Positions 8,391-18,446 of a stretch of 64,000 nt of DNA are shown one piece after another. Both the position numbers and the translations under genes were made by a program. Location: assembly GCF_010548375.1 (NCBI RefSeq), contig NZ_JAAGLY010000005.1, forward strand, positions 248,001 to 312,000. The letters are read 5' to 3'. This DNA is from Streptomyces sp. SID13726 (lineage in GTDB: Bacteria > Actinomycetota > Actinomycetes > Streptomycetales > Streptomycetaceae). Each line of letters starts with the position of its first letter. Position 1 is the first letter of the stretch. The notes under the pieces are model-generated. The model was given only the letters and a program-made list of their open reading frames with translations, did not search any database and was not told where the DNA came from.

Positions 8391-9400
8391 GGGTGGTCTT
8401 CCCGCTCCGACAACGGCTGGTCGGGCTTCAGGATGCCGGACTGGGCGATGAGGAAGCCGAGCTGTGCGCGGCTGCCGCTGCCCAGGGCGGTCGCCAGCTT
8501 GGCGATGTGGGCCCGGCAGGTGCGGACGTTCATGCCCAGCCGGCGGGCTATCGCCTCGTCGACGTGTCCCTCGACCAGCAGCTTGGCGATCGAGTGCTGG
8601 ATGTCGGTGATGCCGTCGGGGGCCGTTTCGTAGGGGGCGCCGGCGCTCAGCGGGACCGCACGGCTCCACATGAACTCGAAGACCTTGGTCAGATAGCCCA
8701 CCAGGCCCGGGTGGCGGAGTTCCAGAGCGACCTGCCGGTCGTCCCGGACGGGGAGGAACGCGACGGTCTCGTCGCAGATGATGAGCCTCTCGACCAGCTC
8801 GTCGATGGTGCGGTACTCCACCTTGCCGTCGGAGAACTGCTCCATGTAGGCGAGCCGCTCGGGACTGTACCGGGCGACATGCTGGTACAGGGTCCGGATC
8901 CGGACGCCCCGTTCGGTGAGGGTCCGGTCGCGCTCCAGCCCCTCGATGAGCCGGTTCTCGGGGCGCTGGCCCCGGCTCGGCTGGACCGTGAGCACCTCGG
9001 ACTGGCACTGGGACGTCGCCAGGTCGAGTGCGGTGTTGATCCGGTCGAGCCCCTCCAGGACCGTGATCGAGTGCGCCGGTGCCATCTGCTGGGCGCTCAG
9101 CGCCATGAACGGCTCGAAGGCGTCGGCCAGCTCGATCGACATCCGTCTGCGCTCGGTGATCTCGTGTTCCAGCGGATTGAGACGCTGGGCGAGCGCGACC
9201 GACGGGGGAACCGGAAGCATCCAGTTCGCGTCATCCGGATCGGGGTGCAGGAGGGCGAAGTCCAGCAGGCAGGGAACCGACTCCGCGTCCGCGCGGGAGA
9301 CGCGTCCTGTCCGCAGAGCGTTGGCGTAAAGACGGCCACCTTGCTCACACAACTCGGTCACCGCATGGGGATGTGTCGCTTTAGTCCCATTCGATACCAA
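8387..9400 (-). CDS. LuxR-type HTH regulator, paralogue C
   Basis: This is the third paralogue, with the same architecture: N-terminal HPHAVTELCEQG, a middle segment VLEGLDRINTALDLATSQCQ, ALELRHPGLVGYLTKVFEFM, and a C-terminal LuxR HTH (ARRLGMNVRTCRAHIAKLAT). The frame opens at ATG 9427. The TTG at 9400 is preferred because a very strong GGGGGGTGGA site lies five bases before it and because it gives an N-terminus of the same length as the paralogues. It is divergent from the small exported-peptide gene at 9514, with about 90-110 bp of shared control region. Confidence 0.82.
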   Translation of the reverse strand: MVSNGTKATHPHAVTELCEQGGRLYANALRTGRVSRADAESVPCLLDFALLHPDPDDANWMLPVPPSVALAQRLNPLEHEITERRRMSIELADAFEPFMALSAQQMAPAHSITVLEGLDRINTALDLATSQCQSEVLTVQPSRGQRPENRLIEGLERDRTLTERGVRIRTLYQHVARYSPERLAYMEQFSDGKVEYRTIDELVERLIICDETVAFLPVRDDRQVALELRHPGLVGYLTKVFEFMWSRAVPLSAGAPYETAPDGITDIQHSIAKLLVEGHVDEAIARRLGMNVRTCRAHIAKLATALGSGSRAQLGFLIAQSGILKPDQPLSEREDHP

Positions 9401-9513
9401 ATTTCCACCCCCCAGGGTCCTGAACATGCAGGAACATGATGCACCGTTCGTGTGGCCATGACGTGCCCGAATGAGCCATCGTCTTACTCGACGGGGGAAA
9501 AGGGGACCTTCAA

Positions 9514-9717
9514 GTGAGGACGAAGCCGACTATGCGGAACAGAATGCTTCGCTCGGTGCTTGTCGCCGCCTTCTCCACCATTGTGGCGTTCGGCGCTCTC
9601 GCCGGCCTCTCCGGCGCGAAGAGCGACGTACATGGAGTGGGTGGCGTCGAGGCCGCGCAGACTACGGTTGTCGGTGACGAGGTACAGGCATTCCCGGCGG
9701 ACACGGTCTGGGACTGA
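9514..9717 (+). CDS. Small exported peptide (67 aa), unknown
   Basis: A short gene with an AAAAGGGGA ribosome site 7 nt before the GTG start. Residues 1-13 are basic (Arg/Lys-rich), 14-33 form a hydrophobic signal or membrane helix (SVLVAAFSTIVAFGALAGL), and the rest is a polar tail ending AFPADTVWD. It has no Cys or known RiPP leader. Its stop is followed one base later by the ATG of the Rieske-like gene, so both are co-translated. The position, divergent from a LuxR paralogue, suggests a signal peptide or peptide precursor, but the function is unknown. I do not recognise a named family. Confidence 0.7.
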   Translation: MRTKPTMRNRMLRSVLVAAFSTIVAFGALAGLSGAKSDVHGVGGVEAAQTTVVGDEVQAFPADTVWD

Positions 9718-9718
9718 C

Positions 9719-10054
9719 ATGACTACTCCACCCGACGACCGATCCTTCCGCAGAGAAATGGCCACCGCCTACCGCTCCGGATGGCACTTCATCGACCTCG
9801 TCACCGCGATCCCCCACTCCGGTGACTCGTTGATGGTGACCGTCTTCGGTGAGCCGGTCGTGGTCACGCGGGACGATGACGAGGACGTACGGGCGTACCG
9901 GTGTCTGCGGCGGCCTCGGGGGGCGCCGCAGCCCGTTCGGTGTGCGATCCGGTACGGAATGATCTTTGTGAACCTGGATCGACGAGACCATCGGCTGGTG
10001 GAACCGGAAACCCCCACCCCGCGGACCATCTCAGCCACCCCCCGCAGTGCCTGA
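9719..10054 (+). CDS. Degenerate Rieske dioxygenase-like small protein
   Basis: The 111-aa product starts at the ATG one base after the peptide stop (TGA-C-ATG). Residues 12-85 resemble the N-terminal Rieske part of ring-hydroxylating oxygenase alpha subunits: a YRSGWHFIDLVTAIP opening, the strand GEPVVVTRDDDEDVRAYRC, an RG after the first ligand region, and GMIFVNLD as in the segment that normally follows the Rieske domain. The iron-sulfur ligand motifs are not intact: the expected C-x-H reads C-L-R and C-x-x-H reads C-A-I-R, and the intervening loop is shortened. It therefore probably cannot hold a standard Rieske cluster. The role is unknown. A strong terminator follows. Confidence 0.65.
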   Translation: MTTPPDDRSFRREMATAYRSGWHFIDLVTAIPHSGDSLMVTVFGEPVVVTRDDDEDVRAYRCLRRPRGAPQPVRCAIRYGMIFVNLDRRDHRLVEPETPTPRTISATPRSA

Positions 10055-10097
10055 CGCGATTCCCCCGTCGTAACAGATCGCGCAGGTGCTTCCCCCC

Positions 10098-10138
10098 GCA
10101 GCGGCGTCACCGTGACCTGAACACGGTGACGCCGCTGC
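10098..10138 (+). terminator. Terminator after the peptide/Rieske-like unit
   Basis: Perfect 17-bp stem (10098-10114 with 10122-10138), 7-nt loop, followed by AGTTTCT. It lies after the Rieske-like gene and before the convergent PPOX-family gene, so it can serve both sides. Confidence 0.9.
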
Positions 10139-10182
10139 AGTTTCTGACGACATTTCCGGGTATCGGATGATCGGCCGGTGGC

Positions 10183-10596
10183 TCAAAAACGCCCCATCGC
10201 CCGGGTCAGTGAGATCTCGATGACGACCCGCAGCGGGTTCGGCGACGGCACCCGCTCGTAGCGCTCGGCGTACCGCCGCACCGCCTCCTCGATCCGCTCC
10301 GGCTCCGTGCCGACCCGCGCCAGGCCCTCCAGCGTCGCCCACCGCCGCCCGGCCATTTGGCACACCGCCACCCGCGCCCCGCCCTCGCCGGCCGCCAGCA
10401 CGTGCCGTACCTTCGCGCTCGTCCGGCTCGCGATCACCCGGGCGAGGCGGGCCTCGGGGTCGTATGTCACCCCGACGGGCACCACGTGCGGGCTGCCGTC
10501 GGGGCGGGGGGTGGTCAGCGTGCACACGTGCCGTTCCCGCCAGAAGCTGAGATACGACGGGTCCGGGGCACCCGGATCCTGGGCGTAGGAGGTCAT
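10183..10596 (-). CDS. PPOX-class (F420/FMN-dependent) oxidoreductase
   Basis: The 137-aa protein belongs to the split-barrel pyridoxamine-5'-phosphate-oxidase-like family. Visible hallmarks are the strand TLTTPRPDGSPHVVPVGVTY, where the substrate/cofactor-binding side begins, TSAKVRHVLAAGEGGARVAV, and WATLEGLARV before a helix ERIEEAVRRYAERYERVP. Actinobacterial members of this size often use F420 or FMN for small redox reactions; which cofactor is used cannot be read here. It is monocistronic and divergent from clpB, sharing the 120-bp region that contains the HAIR operator, so it might also respond to HspR (inference). Confidence 0.85.
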   Translation of the reverse strand: MTSYAQDPGAPDPSYLSFWRERHVCTLTTPRPDGSPHVVPVGVTYDPEARLARVIASRTSAKVRHVLAAGEGGARVAVCQMAGRRWATLEGLARVGTEPERIEEAVRRYAERYERVPSPNPLRVVIEISLTRAMGRF

Positions 10597-10634
10597 GCCG
10601 GGAACCTAGTACCCGTATCCCTCCCGGAGACTGC

Positions 10635-10655
10635 CTTGAGTGGAATAGACTCAAC
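10635..10655. promoter_or_regulatory. HAIR operator (HspR binding site) of clpB
   Basis: CTTGAGT (10635-10641), seven bases, then ACTCAAC (10649-10655) match the HAIR consensus CTTGAGT-N7-ACTCAAG except for the last base. The left arm contains a -35-like TTGAGT (10636-10641), and TATATA (10658-10663) lies 16 bp further, so HspR bound here would cover the clpB promoter. The repressor gene lies in the same window at 2194-2640. Confidence 0.92.
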
Positions 10656-10663
10656 TTTATATA
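10656..10663 (+). promoter_or_regulatory. clpB promoter -10 region
   Basis: TTTATATA is the only strongly AT-rich octamer in the clpB upstream region. TATATA (10658-10663) is 16 bp from TTGAGT inside the HAIR site, consistent with a vegetative-type promoter repressed by HspR. The transcription start would fall near 10670, giving a leader of about 45 nt. Confidence 0.65.
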
Positions 10664-10715
10664 CGCTGACTGAGTCAGTACAGAGCGAGCTGACACCGAG
10701 GAGGAGTACGCGAAC

Positions 10716-13313
<2,598 letters not shown>

Positions 13314-13321
13314 GCACCGTA

Positions 13322-13350
13322 GTGAGGAGGGGGCGGCGCCCCCTCCTCAC
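13322..13350. terminator. Bidirectional terminator after clpB
   Basis: A 13-bp stem (13322-13334 with 13338-13350) closes a GGC loop. It separates clpB (+) from the convergent small membrane protein gene (-). The minus-gene stop codon (13347-13349) lies inside the right arm, so the hairpin is partly coding. Confidence 0.85.
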
Positions 13351-13835
13351 AGGGTGAACGCCTTGAACCGCACCTCGGACCAGTTGCGGCTGTCGTGGGT
13401 GATCTCGATCTGCACGGAGGCCCGCTCTCCCGCGACCGGGCCCGCGGTCAGGCACGCGTCGACCTGGGCGTCGCCGCACTGCGTGGTCCGCAGTTGCGGC
13501 CCTTGCGGGAAGGCCGCCGCCACCCAGGCGTCGATCCCGGCGCGCGGCATCTTGAAGCGCGCGTCGTAGCGGGGTTCGGGCCCGGCCTCGATCCCGCACC
13601 AGGCGTCGCGCGCCCCCTCCGGCAGCTTCGCCCCGCCATAGGCCAGGGCCTCGGCGCACGAGGTCTTCTTCACGTCCGCCGCGACCGAGTCGTCCGTGAA
13701 CAACCAGGCGACCAGCAGCGCGATCAGGGCCGCCACCACCAGCGTCGGCACGGCGAGGATCGCCAGGAAGACGCCCCATCTGGTCCTGCCCTGCGCACCC
13801 TGCTCCGTCACCGTCTCGATGTCCGTCCGCGTCAT
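13347..13835 (-). CDS. Conserved membrane-anchored hypothetical protein
   Basis: A 162-aa product with a cytoplasmic N-terminus, one transmembrane helix (about 20-45, FLAILAVPTLVVAALIALLV) and an extracytoplasmic domain with four Cys (SCAE, WCG, QCGDAQVDACL), which could form two disulfides. The ATG at 13835 follows GGGGGA; an upstream TTG at 13847 is less likely. No catalytic motif is recognised. It converges on clpB through a shared terminator and is divergent from the YbjN gene. Confidence 0.72.
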   Translation of the reverse strand: MTRTDIETVTEQGAQGRTRWGVFLAILAVPTLVVAALIALLVAWLFTDDSVAADVKKTSCAEALAYGGAKLPEGARDAWCGIEAGPEPRYDARFKMPRAGIDAWVAAAFPQGPQLRTTQCGDAQVDACLTAGPVAGERASVQIEITHDSRNWSEVRFKAFTL

Positions 13836-13976
13836 GTGTTCCCCCAATGGTCGGACCCAGTTCTACCTGGGCTGACCGGATCATGTCAGCCCTGGGAGGA
13901 CAGGGTCCGTCGGGGCTTGCCACCCCCCTCCCCGGATGGGGGAGGATGGCGGAATCCGTACGAAGGGAAATTCACG

Positions 13977-14501
13977 GTGACCATCGACCCGTCCTCGATT
14001 CCGAACTTCGGGGGCCAGCCCGAGCCGCAGCAAGGACCGGCGGGCCCCGTCGTCCCGGATCAGGATCTTGTGAAGCAGCTCCTCGACCAGATGGAGCTGA
14101 AGTATGTCGTCGACGACGAGGGTGACCTCGCGGCGCCGTGGGAGCAGTTCCGTACGTATTTCATGTTCCGCGGTGAGGGTGACCAGCAGGTCTTCTCGGT
14201 GCGGACGTTCTACGACCGGCCCCACCAGATCGACGAGAAGCCGCAGCTGCTGGAGTCGATCGACGACTGGAACCGCCGCACCCTGTGGCCCAAGGTCTAC
14301 AGCCACACCCACGACGACGGCACCGTCCGCCTGATCGGCGAGGCGCAGATGCTGATCGGCACCGGCGTCAGCCTGGAGCACTTCGTCTCCTCGACCGTGA
14401 GCTGGGTGCGGGCCGCCATCGAGTTCGACAAGTGGCTCGTCGAGCAGCTCGGCCTTGAGGAAGAGGTCAACGACGCCGAGAAGCCCGAGGACGACGAGTA
14501 G
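13977..14501 (+). CDS. YbjN domain-containing protein
   Basis: The 174-aa acidic cytoplasmic protein carries a YbjN-type fold (type III secretion chaperone-like alpha/beta domain) through residues 25-155. Visible pieces are LVKQLLDQMELKYVVDDEGD, TYFMFRGEGDQQVFSVRTFY and ESIDDWNRRTLWPKVYSHTH, then a helix VSSTVSWVRAAIEFDKWLVE and an acidic tail. In actinobacteria such proteins are common and of unknown role. The GTG at 13977 is chosen because GAAGGGA lies eight bases upstream; the longer open frame before it overlaps a gene on the other strand and is not coding. Confidence 0.85.
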   Translation: MTIDPSSIPNFGGQPEPQQGPAGPVVPDQDLVKQLLDQMELKYVVDDEGDLAAPWEQFRTYFMFRGEGDQQVFSVRTFYDRPHQIDEKPQLLESIDDWNRRTLWPKVYSHTHDDGTVRLIGEAQMLIGTGVSLEHFVSSTVSWVRAAIEFDKWLVEQLGLEEEVNDAEKPEDDE

Positions 14502-14513
14502 GCGTTCCTCCCG

Positions 14514-15791
14514 CTACAGCGGCGTACCGGCGATCACGACCAGATACGCGCCGTAGGCGAACGAGAGCCCGGCCAGGGCACCGGCCACCACGGCCGCGTG
14601 CCAGGGCCGGGCTCTCGCCGTCCGCACCAGCGCCCGCGCGAGCGGCAGCAGCAGCGGGAACGCGGGCAGCAGGAAGCGCGGCTTCGACGCGAAGAACCCG
14701 GACCCGCCGAGCGCGATCAGCAGCAGCACCCCGCTGTAGACCAGCAGCGGCAGCGGGGCACGGTCGGCCAGCAGCAGGGCGTACAGGAGTACGGCGGCGG
14801 CGACCAGCAGCAGCGCCATCGGGAACACGAGCCGGTCGCCCTGCACGATCAGGTGCCGTACGAACCGCAGTGAGCCCCGGCCCAGGTCGAAGCGGGAGCC
14901 CCAGCGGCGCTGCACCTCGAAGTAGCCGCCCAGCAGGTCGCCCTTGCGGTGGCCGACCCACAGCACATAGCCCAGCCAGCCGAGCGGGGCGAGCGCGGCG
15001 CCCGTCCACAGCCTGTGGGTAACTTTCCGGCGCTCTCGCAACGATCGCCAGATCTCGTACGACGCCGTCGCGAGCACCGCCGCCGCGACCGCGACCCCGT
15101 TGGGCCGGGACAGCCCGGCGAGCGCGGCCAGCGTCCCCGCCCACACCCAGCGGCCGCTCAGCACGGCGTACAGCGACCACGCGGCGAAGGCCGTCAGGAG
15201 CGGTTCCGTGTACGCCAGCGACAGCACCACCGAGTGCGGCAGCAGGCCCCAGAGCAGCACCAGGGCGGTGGCCACGGCGCGTCCGTGCAGCCGCAGGCCC
15301 AGGGCGTGGATCCCCGCCGCGGCCACCGCCGACGCCGTCCACGACACCACGAGGCCCGCCGCGCCGCCGCTCAGCGGGGTCAGCTCCGTCGCGGTCCGGA
15401 CCAGGGCCGGGTAGAGCGGGAAGAACGCCAGGTCGCTGAAGACGAGGCCGGGCCGGATGTGCAGGGTGCGGACGTATCCGTGCTCGGCGATGCCTAGGTA
15501 CCAGCGGGAGTCCCAGGACCGCCCCAGCAGAGTGAGCGGCGCGTGCCCGGTGGCCCACGCGGTCGCCGCGAGCACGGCGAGACCGGTGAACCGGGCGGCG
15601 GCGAACAGGCCGAGCGCGGTCGCGAGGGAGTGGCGGGGGGTGGTGCGGCGGGCGGTGCGGTGGGTGGCGCCGGGGCGGACGACGGGGGGCGGTGCGAGCG
15701 GGCTGACTCGGGTGTCGACGTGGGTGTCGACATGAGGACTGCTGTGGGTGCTGCCGTGGGTGCTGACGTGGGTCACATCAGCACATTGCAT
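14514..15791 (-). CDS. PIG-V-like mannosyltransferase family membrane protein
   Basis: The 425-aa polytopic membrane protein has about ten hydrophobic segments. The early loop motif RSWDSRWYLGIAEHGY, placed after the first membrane helix, is characteristic of PIG-V-type, polyprenol-phosphate-mannose-using (GT-C fold) glycosyltransferases; its Asp is the likely catalytic base. The first about 60 residues are unusual, with a His/Thr/Ser-rich run (HVSTHGSTHSSPHVDTHVDT) then Pro/Arg. The true start could be later. It probably adds mannose to a lipid or protein outside the membrane. It is the lower member of a minus-strand pair with the aminotransferase, 42 bp apart. Confidence 0.8.
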   Translation of the reverse strand: MQCADVTHVSTHGSTHSSPHVDTHVDTRVSPLAPPPVVRPGATHRTARRTTPRHSLATALGLFAAARFTGLAVLAATAWATGHAPLTLLGRSWDSRWYLGIAEHGYVRTLHIRPGLVFSDLAFFPLYPALVRTATELTPLSGGAAGLVVSWTASAVAAAGIHALGLRLHGRAVATALVLLWGLLPHSVVLSLAYTEPLLTAFAAWSLYAVLSGRWVWAGTLAALAGLSRPNGVAVAAAVLATASYEIWRSLRERRKVTHRLWTGAALAPLGWLGYVLWVGHRKGDLLGGYFEVQRRWGSRFDLGRGSLRFVRHLIVQGDRLVFPMALLLVAAAVLLYALLLADRAPLPLLVYSGVLLLIALGGSGFFASKPRFLLPAFPLLLPLARALVRTARARPWHAAVVAGALAGLSFAYGAYLVVIAGTPL

Positions 15792-15833
15792 AAGAAGTCA
15801 GGCATAAGCGAGCATCGCGCCCCCGGTGTCTGC

Positions 15834-17024
15834 TCAGCCCGTCAGGCTCTTCAGCCGCTTCACCGCTTCCTCCAGCACCGCCGTCTGCTTGCAGAACGCG
15901 AACCGCACGAAGGGGGCGCCCGCCTCCCGGTGGTCGTAGAACACCGCGTTCGGGATGGCGACGACGCCCGCGCGCTCCGGCAGGGCGCGGCAGAAGGCGA
16001 AGCCGTCGCTCTCGCCGAGCGGGCGGATGTCGGTGGTGACGAAGTACGTGCCGGCGGGCCTGAAGACCTCGAAACCGGCCTCCGCGAGACCGCCGGCCAG
16101 CAGGTCGCGCTTGGCCAGCATGTCCGCGCGGAAGTCCGCGAAGTACGAGTCCGGAAGGCGCAGCGCCTCGGCGACCGCGTACTGGAACGGCCCGGAGGAG
16201 ACGTACGTCAGGAACTGCTTCGCCGAGCGGACCGCCGAGACCAGTTCGGGCGTGGAGGTGATCCAGCCGACCTTCCAGCCGGTGAAGGAGAAGGTCTTGC
16301 CGGCCGAACCGATCGAGACCGTGCGCTCGCGCATCCCCGGGAAGCCCGCGAGGGGGAGGTGCTCGGCCTCGTCGAAGACCAGGTGCTCGTACACCTCGTC
16401 GGTGATCACCAGCAGGTCCCGCTCCACGGCCAGCTCGGCGATCGCCGTCAGCTCCTCGCGGGTCAGGACGGTGCCGGTGGGGTTGTGCGGGGTGTTGATC
16501 AGCAGCAGCCGGGTCCGGTCGGTGACGGCGGCGCGCAGTTCGTCGAGGTCGAGGCGGAAGCTGTGGTCGTACGGCCGCAGCGTGACCGGGACCCTGGTCC
16601 CGCCCGCCATCGCGATGCAGGCCGCGTAGGAGTCGTAGTACGGCTCCAGGGCGACGACCTCGTCACCGGGCTCGACCAGGGCGAGCAGGGCGGCGGCGAT
16701 GGCCTCCGTGGCACCGGCCGTGACCAGGACCTCGGCGTCGGGGTCGTAGGAGAGGCGGTAACGGCGCTCCTGGTGCTCGGCGATCGCCGTACGCAGCTCC
16801 GGGACGCCCGGACCCGGCGGGTACTGGTTGCCGCGCCCGTCGCGCAGCGCCCGTACGGCCGCCTCCCTGACCTCCTCGGGACCGTCCGTGTCGGGGAAGC
16901 CCTGGCCCAGGTTGATCGAACCGGTCCGCAGGGCCAGGGCCGACATCTCGGCGAAGATCGTCGTCCCGAACTCGGCGAGACGGCGGTTGAGCAGGGGGCG
17001 CGCGCTGGAGGTCATGCCGGTCAT
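15834..17024 (-). CDS. Class I/II PLP-dependent aminotransferase
   Basis: The 396-aa fold-type I enzyme shows INLGQGFPDTDGPEEVREAA at the N-terminus, the Asn/Pro motif LLINTPHNPTGTVL, the Asp-Tyr region ITDEVYEHLVFD, the Schiff-base lysine in SAGKTFSFTGWKVGW (about 235-250), and a substrate-carboxylate Arg in APFVRFAFCK. The closest groups are aspartate/methionine/kynurenine-type aminotransferases and actinobacterial DapC-like enzymes; the substrate cannot be fixed from sequence alone. Kynurenine genes are present 9 kb away but not linked. Two starts are possible (MTGMTSS or the inner Met). Confidence 0.86.
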   Translation of the reverse strand: MTGMTSSARPLLNRRLAEFGTTIFAEMSALALRTGSINLGQGFPDTDGPEEVREAAVRALRDGRGNQYPPGPGVPELRTAIAEHQERRYRLSYDPDAEVLVTAGATEAIAAALLALVEPGDEVVALEPYYDSYAACIAMAGGTRVPVTLRPYDHSFRLDLDELRAAVTDRTRLLLINTPHNPTGTVLTREELTAIAELAVERDLLVITDEVYEHLVFDEAEHLPLAGFPGMRERTVSIGSAGKTFSFTGWKVGWITSTPELVSAVRSAKQFLTYVSSGPFQYAVAEALRLPDSYFADFRADMLAKRDLLAGGLAEAGFEVFRPAGTYFVTTDIRPLGESDGFAFCRALPERAGVVAIPNAVFYDHREAGAPFVRFAFCKQTAVLEEAVKRLKSLTG

Positions 17025-17158
17025 CCTGCGCCCAAGCTCTGGAGTTCCTCAACTCTGCTTTGGCTCGTGAGACGGAGGGGCATCTCCAGCTCACGCGGTG
17101 AGCGAGGCGCCCACGGGGGGTCGCTTCGGGGAAGCCGCTCAGAAAGGAGGGCGGCGCC

Positions 17159-17452
17159 ATGGGGCTCGCTCTCGGCATCATCCTGCTGGTCCTTTTCATG
17201 GCCGTCCTGCTGATGGCGATCGCGGGCGCCAACCGCCGTCAGCGGTCCGGCCGAAGCCGCCGGCTGCGCACCGGCTCGAGCTCCTCCGGCTCCGCCGGCA
17301 GCTGGTGGGCCGGTGACAGCGGCGGCGGTTCGGACTCCGGAGGCCACGGAGGCGGCCACCACGGAGGCGGAGGTCACTCCTGCGGCGGCGGGTCGTCCTG
17401 TGGTGGCGGGTCGTCCTGCGGCGGCGGAGGCGGATGCGGGGGAGGCAGCTGA
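17159..17452 (+). CDS. Small membrane protein with Gly/Cys-rich tail
   Basis: A 97-aa protein with an almost perfect ribosome site (AAAGGAGG, 17143-17150, eight bases before ATG). Residues 3-25 form one transmembrane helix (LALGIILLVLFMAVLLMAIA), followed by a basic patch (RRQRSGRSRRLRTG), then Ser/Gly, His/Gly, and finally three to four SCGGG/CGGG repeats. The tail has four Cys and two His pairs, which suggests metal binding or disulfide cross-links. The low-complexity tail makes homology uncertain, but the start signal is strong. No function is assigned. Confidence 0.72.
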   Translation: MGLALGIILLVLFMAVLLMAIAGANRRQRSGRSRRLRTGSSSSGSAGSWWAGDSGGGSDSGGHGGGHHGGGGHSCGGGSSCGGGSSCGGGGGCGGGS

Positions 17453-17854
17453 CACGGGGCAGCTGAGCTCCGGCAGGGGGAACCGCATCCGCGGTACGGG
17501 GGGACGGAGAGGCGGGGGCGTGGGGTTGGCCTGGGTCGGGGCCCCGCGCTCCCGCTTGTCGCTTTTTCACTTCGTTGCTCCGGCGTACGCTCCGGCCGCC
17601 GTGGCGTGCGCCGTAGTTGAACAGTTGAGCTGTGGAGCCCACGGAGGGATGGAAACCCCACGAAGTTGGGTAAAAACGCTGTGGCGGCGCCACCGTTCAT
17701 GATTCCCTCTAAATCACCTACGCAGCCCCTCGGACGTCGCACGGAAGCTCTCCTGACCTGCCGACTGGGCTGACCGGGCCGAATTCCCGGTGCCGCCCGG
17801 AGTGCGCCGGAACCACACCTCCCCCCTTCTTTTGCGTGCTAGCGGAGCCGATCC
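17453..17854. other. Intergenic region before the DUF2617 gene (about 400 bp)
   Basis: No convincing gene is seen. The stretch 17560-17730 is clearly less GC-rich than the surroundings, with GTTGAACAGTTGAGC, GTAAAAACG and CCCTCTAAATC segments and a 6-bp hairpin (GTGGCG/CGCCAC, 17681-17693). This suggests a promoter region or a small untranslated RNA for the DUF2617/aminopropyltransferase genes. An open frame at 17313-17702 overlaps the preceding gene and has no start signal. Confidence 0.5.
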
Positions 17855-18379
17855 ATGCTCACGACCCTGAACACCTCCTACACCGACACGCGCGCGGCCG
17901 ATCTCGCCTGGGCCCTGGGGCGCGAGCCGCTGCCCGCCCTCGCCACGCTCGACCTGGAACTGGCCGGGGCGAAGCTTCAGTTGAGACTTCTCGGCGCGTC
18001 CCACCAGGTGCTCCTGGAGGAGGCCCGGGGGTCGTGCTCGGAGACGGTGGCGTGCATCCCCGGCAGCAGCACACCGCTGCCGCTCGGCGTGGCCAAGCGG
18101 GTGGGGGACTGGGAGTACGAGTTCGCCGCGCGGGTCGAGGCGCTGTCACCGGGTCAGTTCGCGGGCCGGGCCCAGGAGTTGCTGGCGCTGGTGTCCGACC
18201 ATCCGAACGGACTTGCGGGGGTGTTCCCGGGCAGCCCGCACGCGTTCACGGCGATGCTGGCCCAGCGCCACGAGGGGCAGGTGCACTGGCGGACCTGGCA
18301 CGCGTATCCGCAGGACGGCCAGTTGGTCGCCACCCGGACACGGGTCGGCGTACGGGTTCCGGCGGGCTTCGCGGGGTGA
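17855..18379 (+). CDS. DUF2617 family protein
   Basis: A 174-aa cytoplasmic protein matching the actinobacterial DUF2617 family, which typically sits next to a spermidine-synthase-like gene as here. Recognisable parts are the N-terminal LNTSYTDTRAADLAWALGRE, LDLELAGAKLQLRLLGASHQ, the Cys pair region SCSETVACIPG and the end TRTRVGVRVPA. The ATG at 17855 has GGAG eight bases upstream. Its biochemical role is unknown; association with the next gene, 67 bp downstream, suggests a shared operon and pathway. Confidence 0.87.
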   Translation: MLTTLNTSYTDTRAADLAWALGREPLPALATLDLELAGAKLQLRLLGASHQVLLEEARGSCSETVACIPGSSTPLPLGVAKRVGDWEYEFAARVEALSPGQFAGRAQELLALVSDHPNGLAGVFPGSPHAFTAMLAQRHEGQVHWRTWHAYPQDGQLVATRTRVGVRVPAGFAG

Positions 18380-18446
18380 GGGCGGGCCGTCAGTTCCACA
18401 CGTGTGGGTGACGAAGCGTGCCCCACGTGTGACGTAACGTCGCATC

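Noticed and set aside
9484..9991. Minus-strand frames across the peptide/Rieske-like unit
   Set aside because: They have no start signal or domain similarity, while the plus genes are coupled and end in a terminator.
17313..17702. Plus-strand 129-codon frame overlapping the Gly/Cys-rich gene
   Set aside because: It begins inside the accepted gene without a ribosome site and crosses an AT-richer non-coding stretch.
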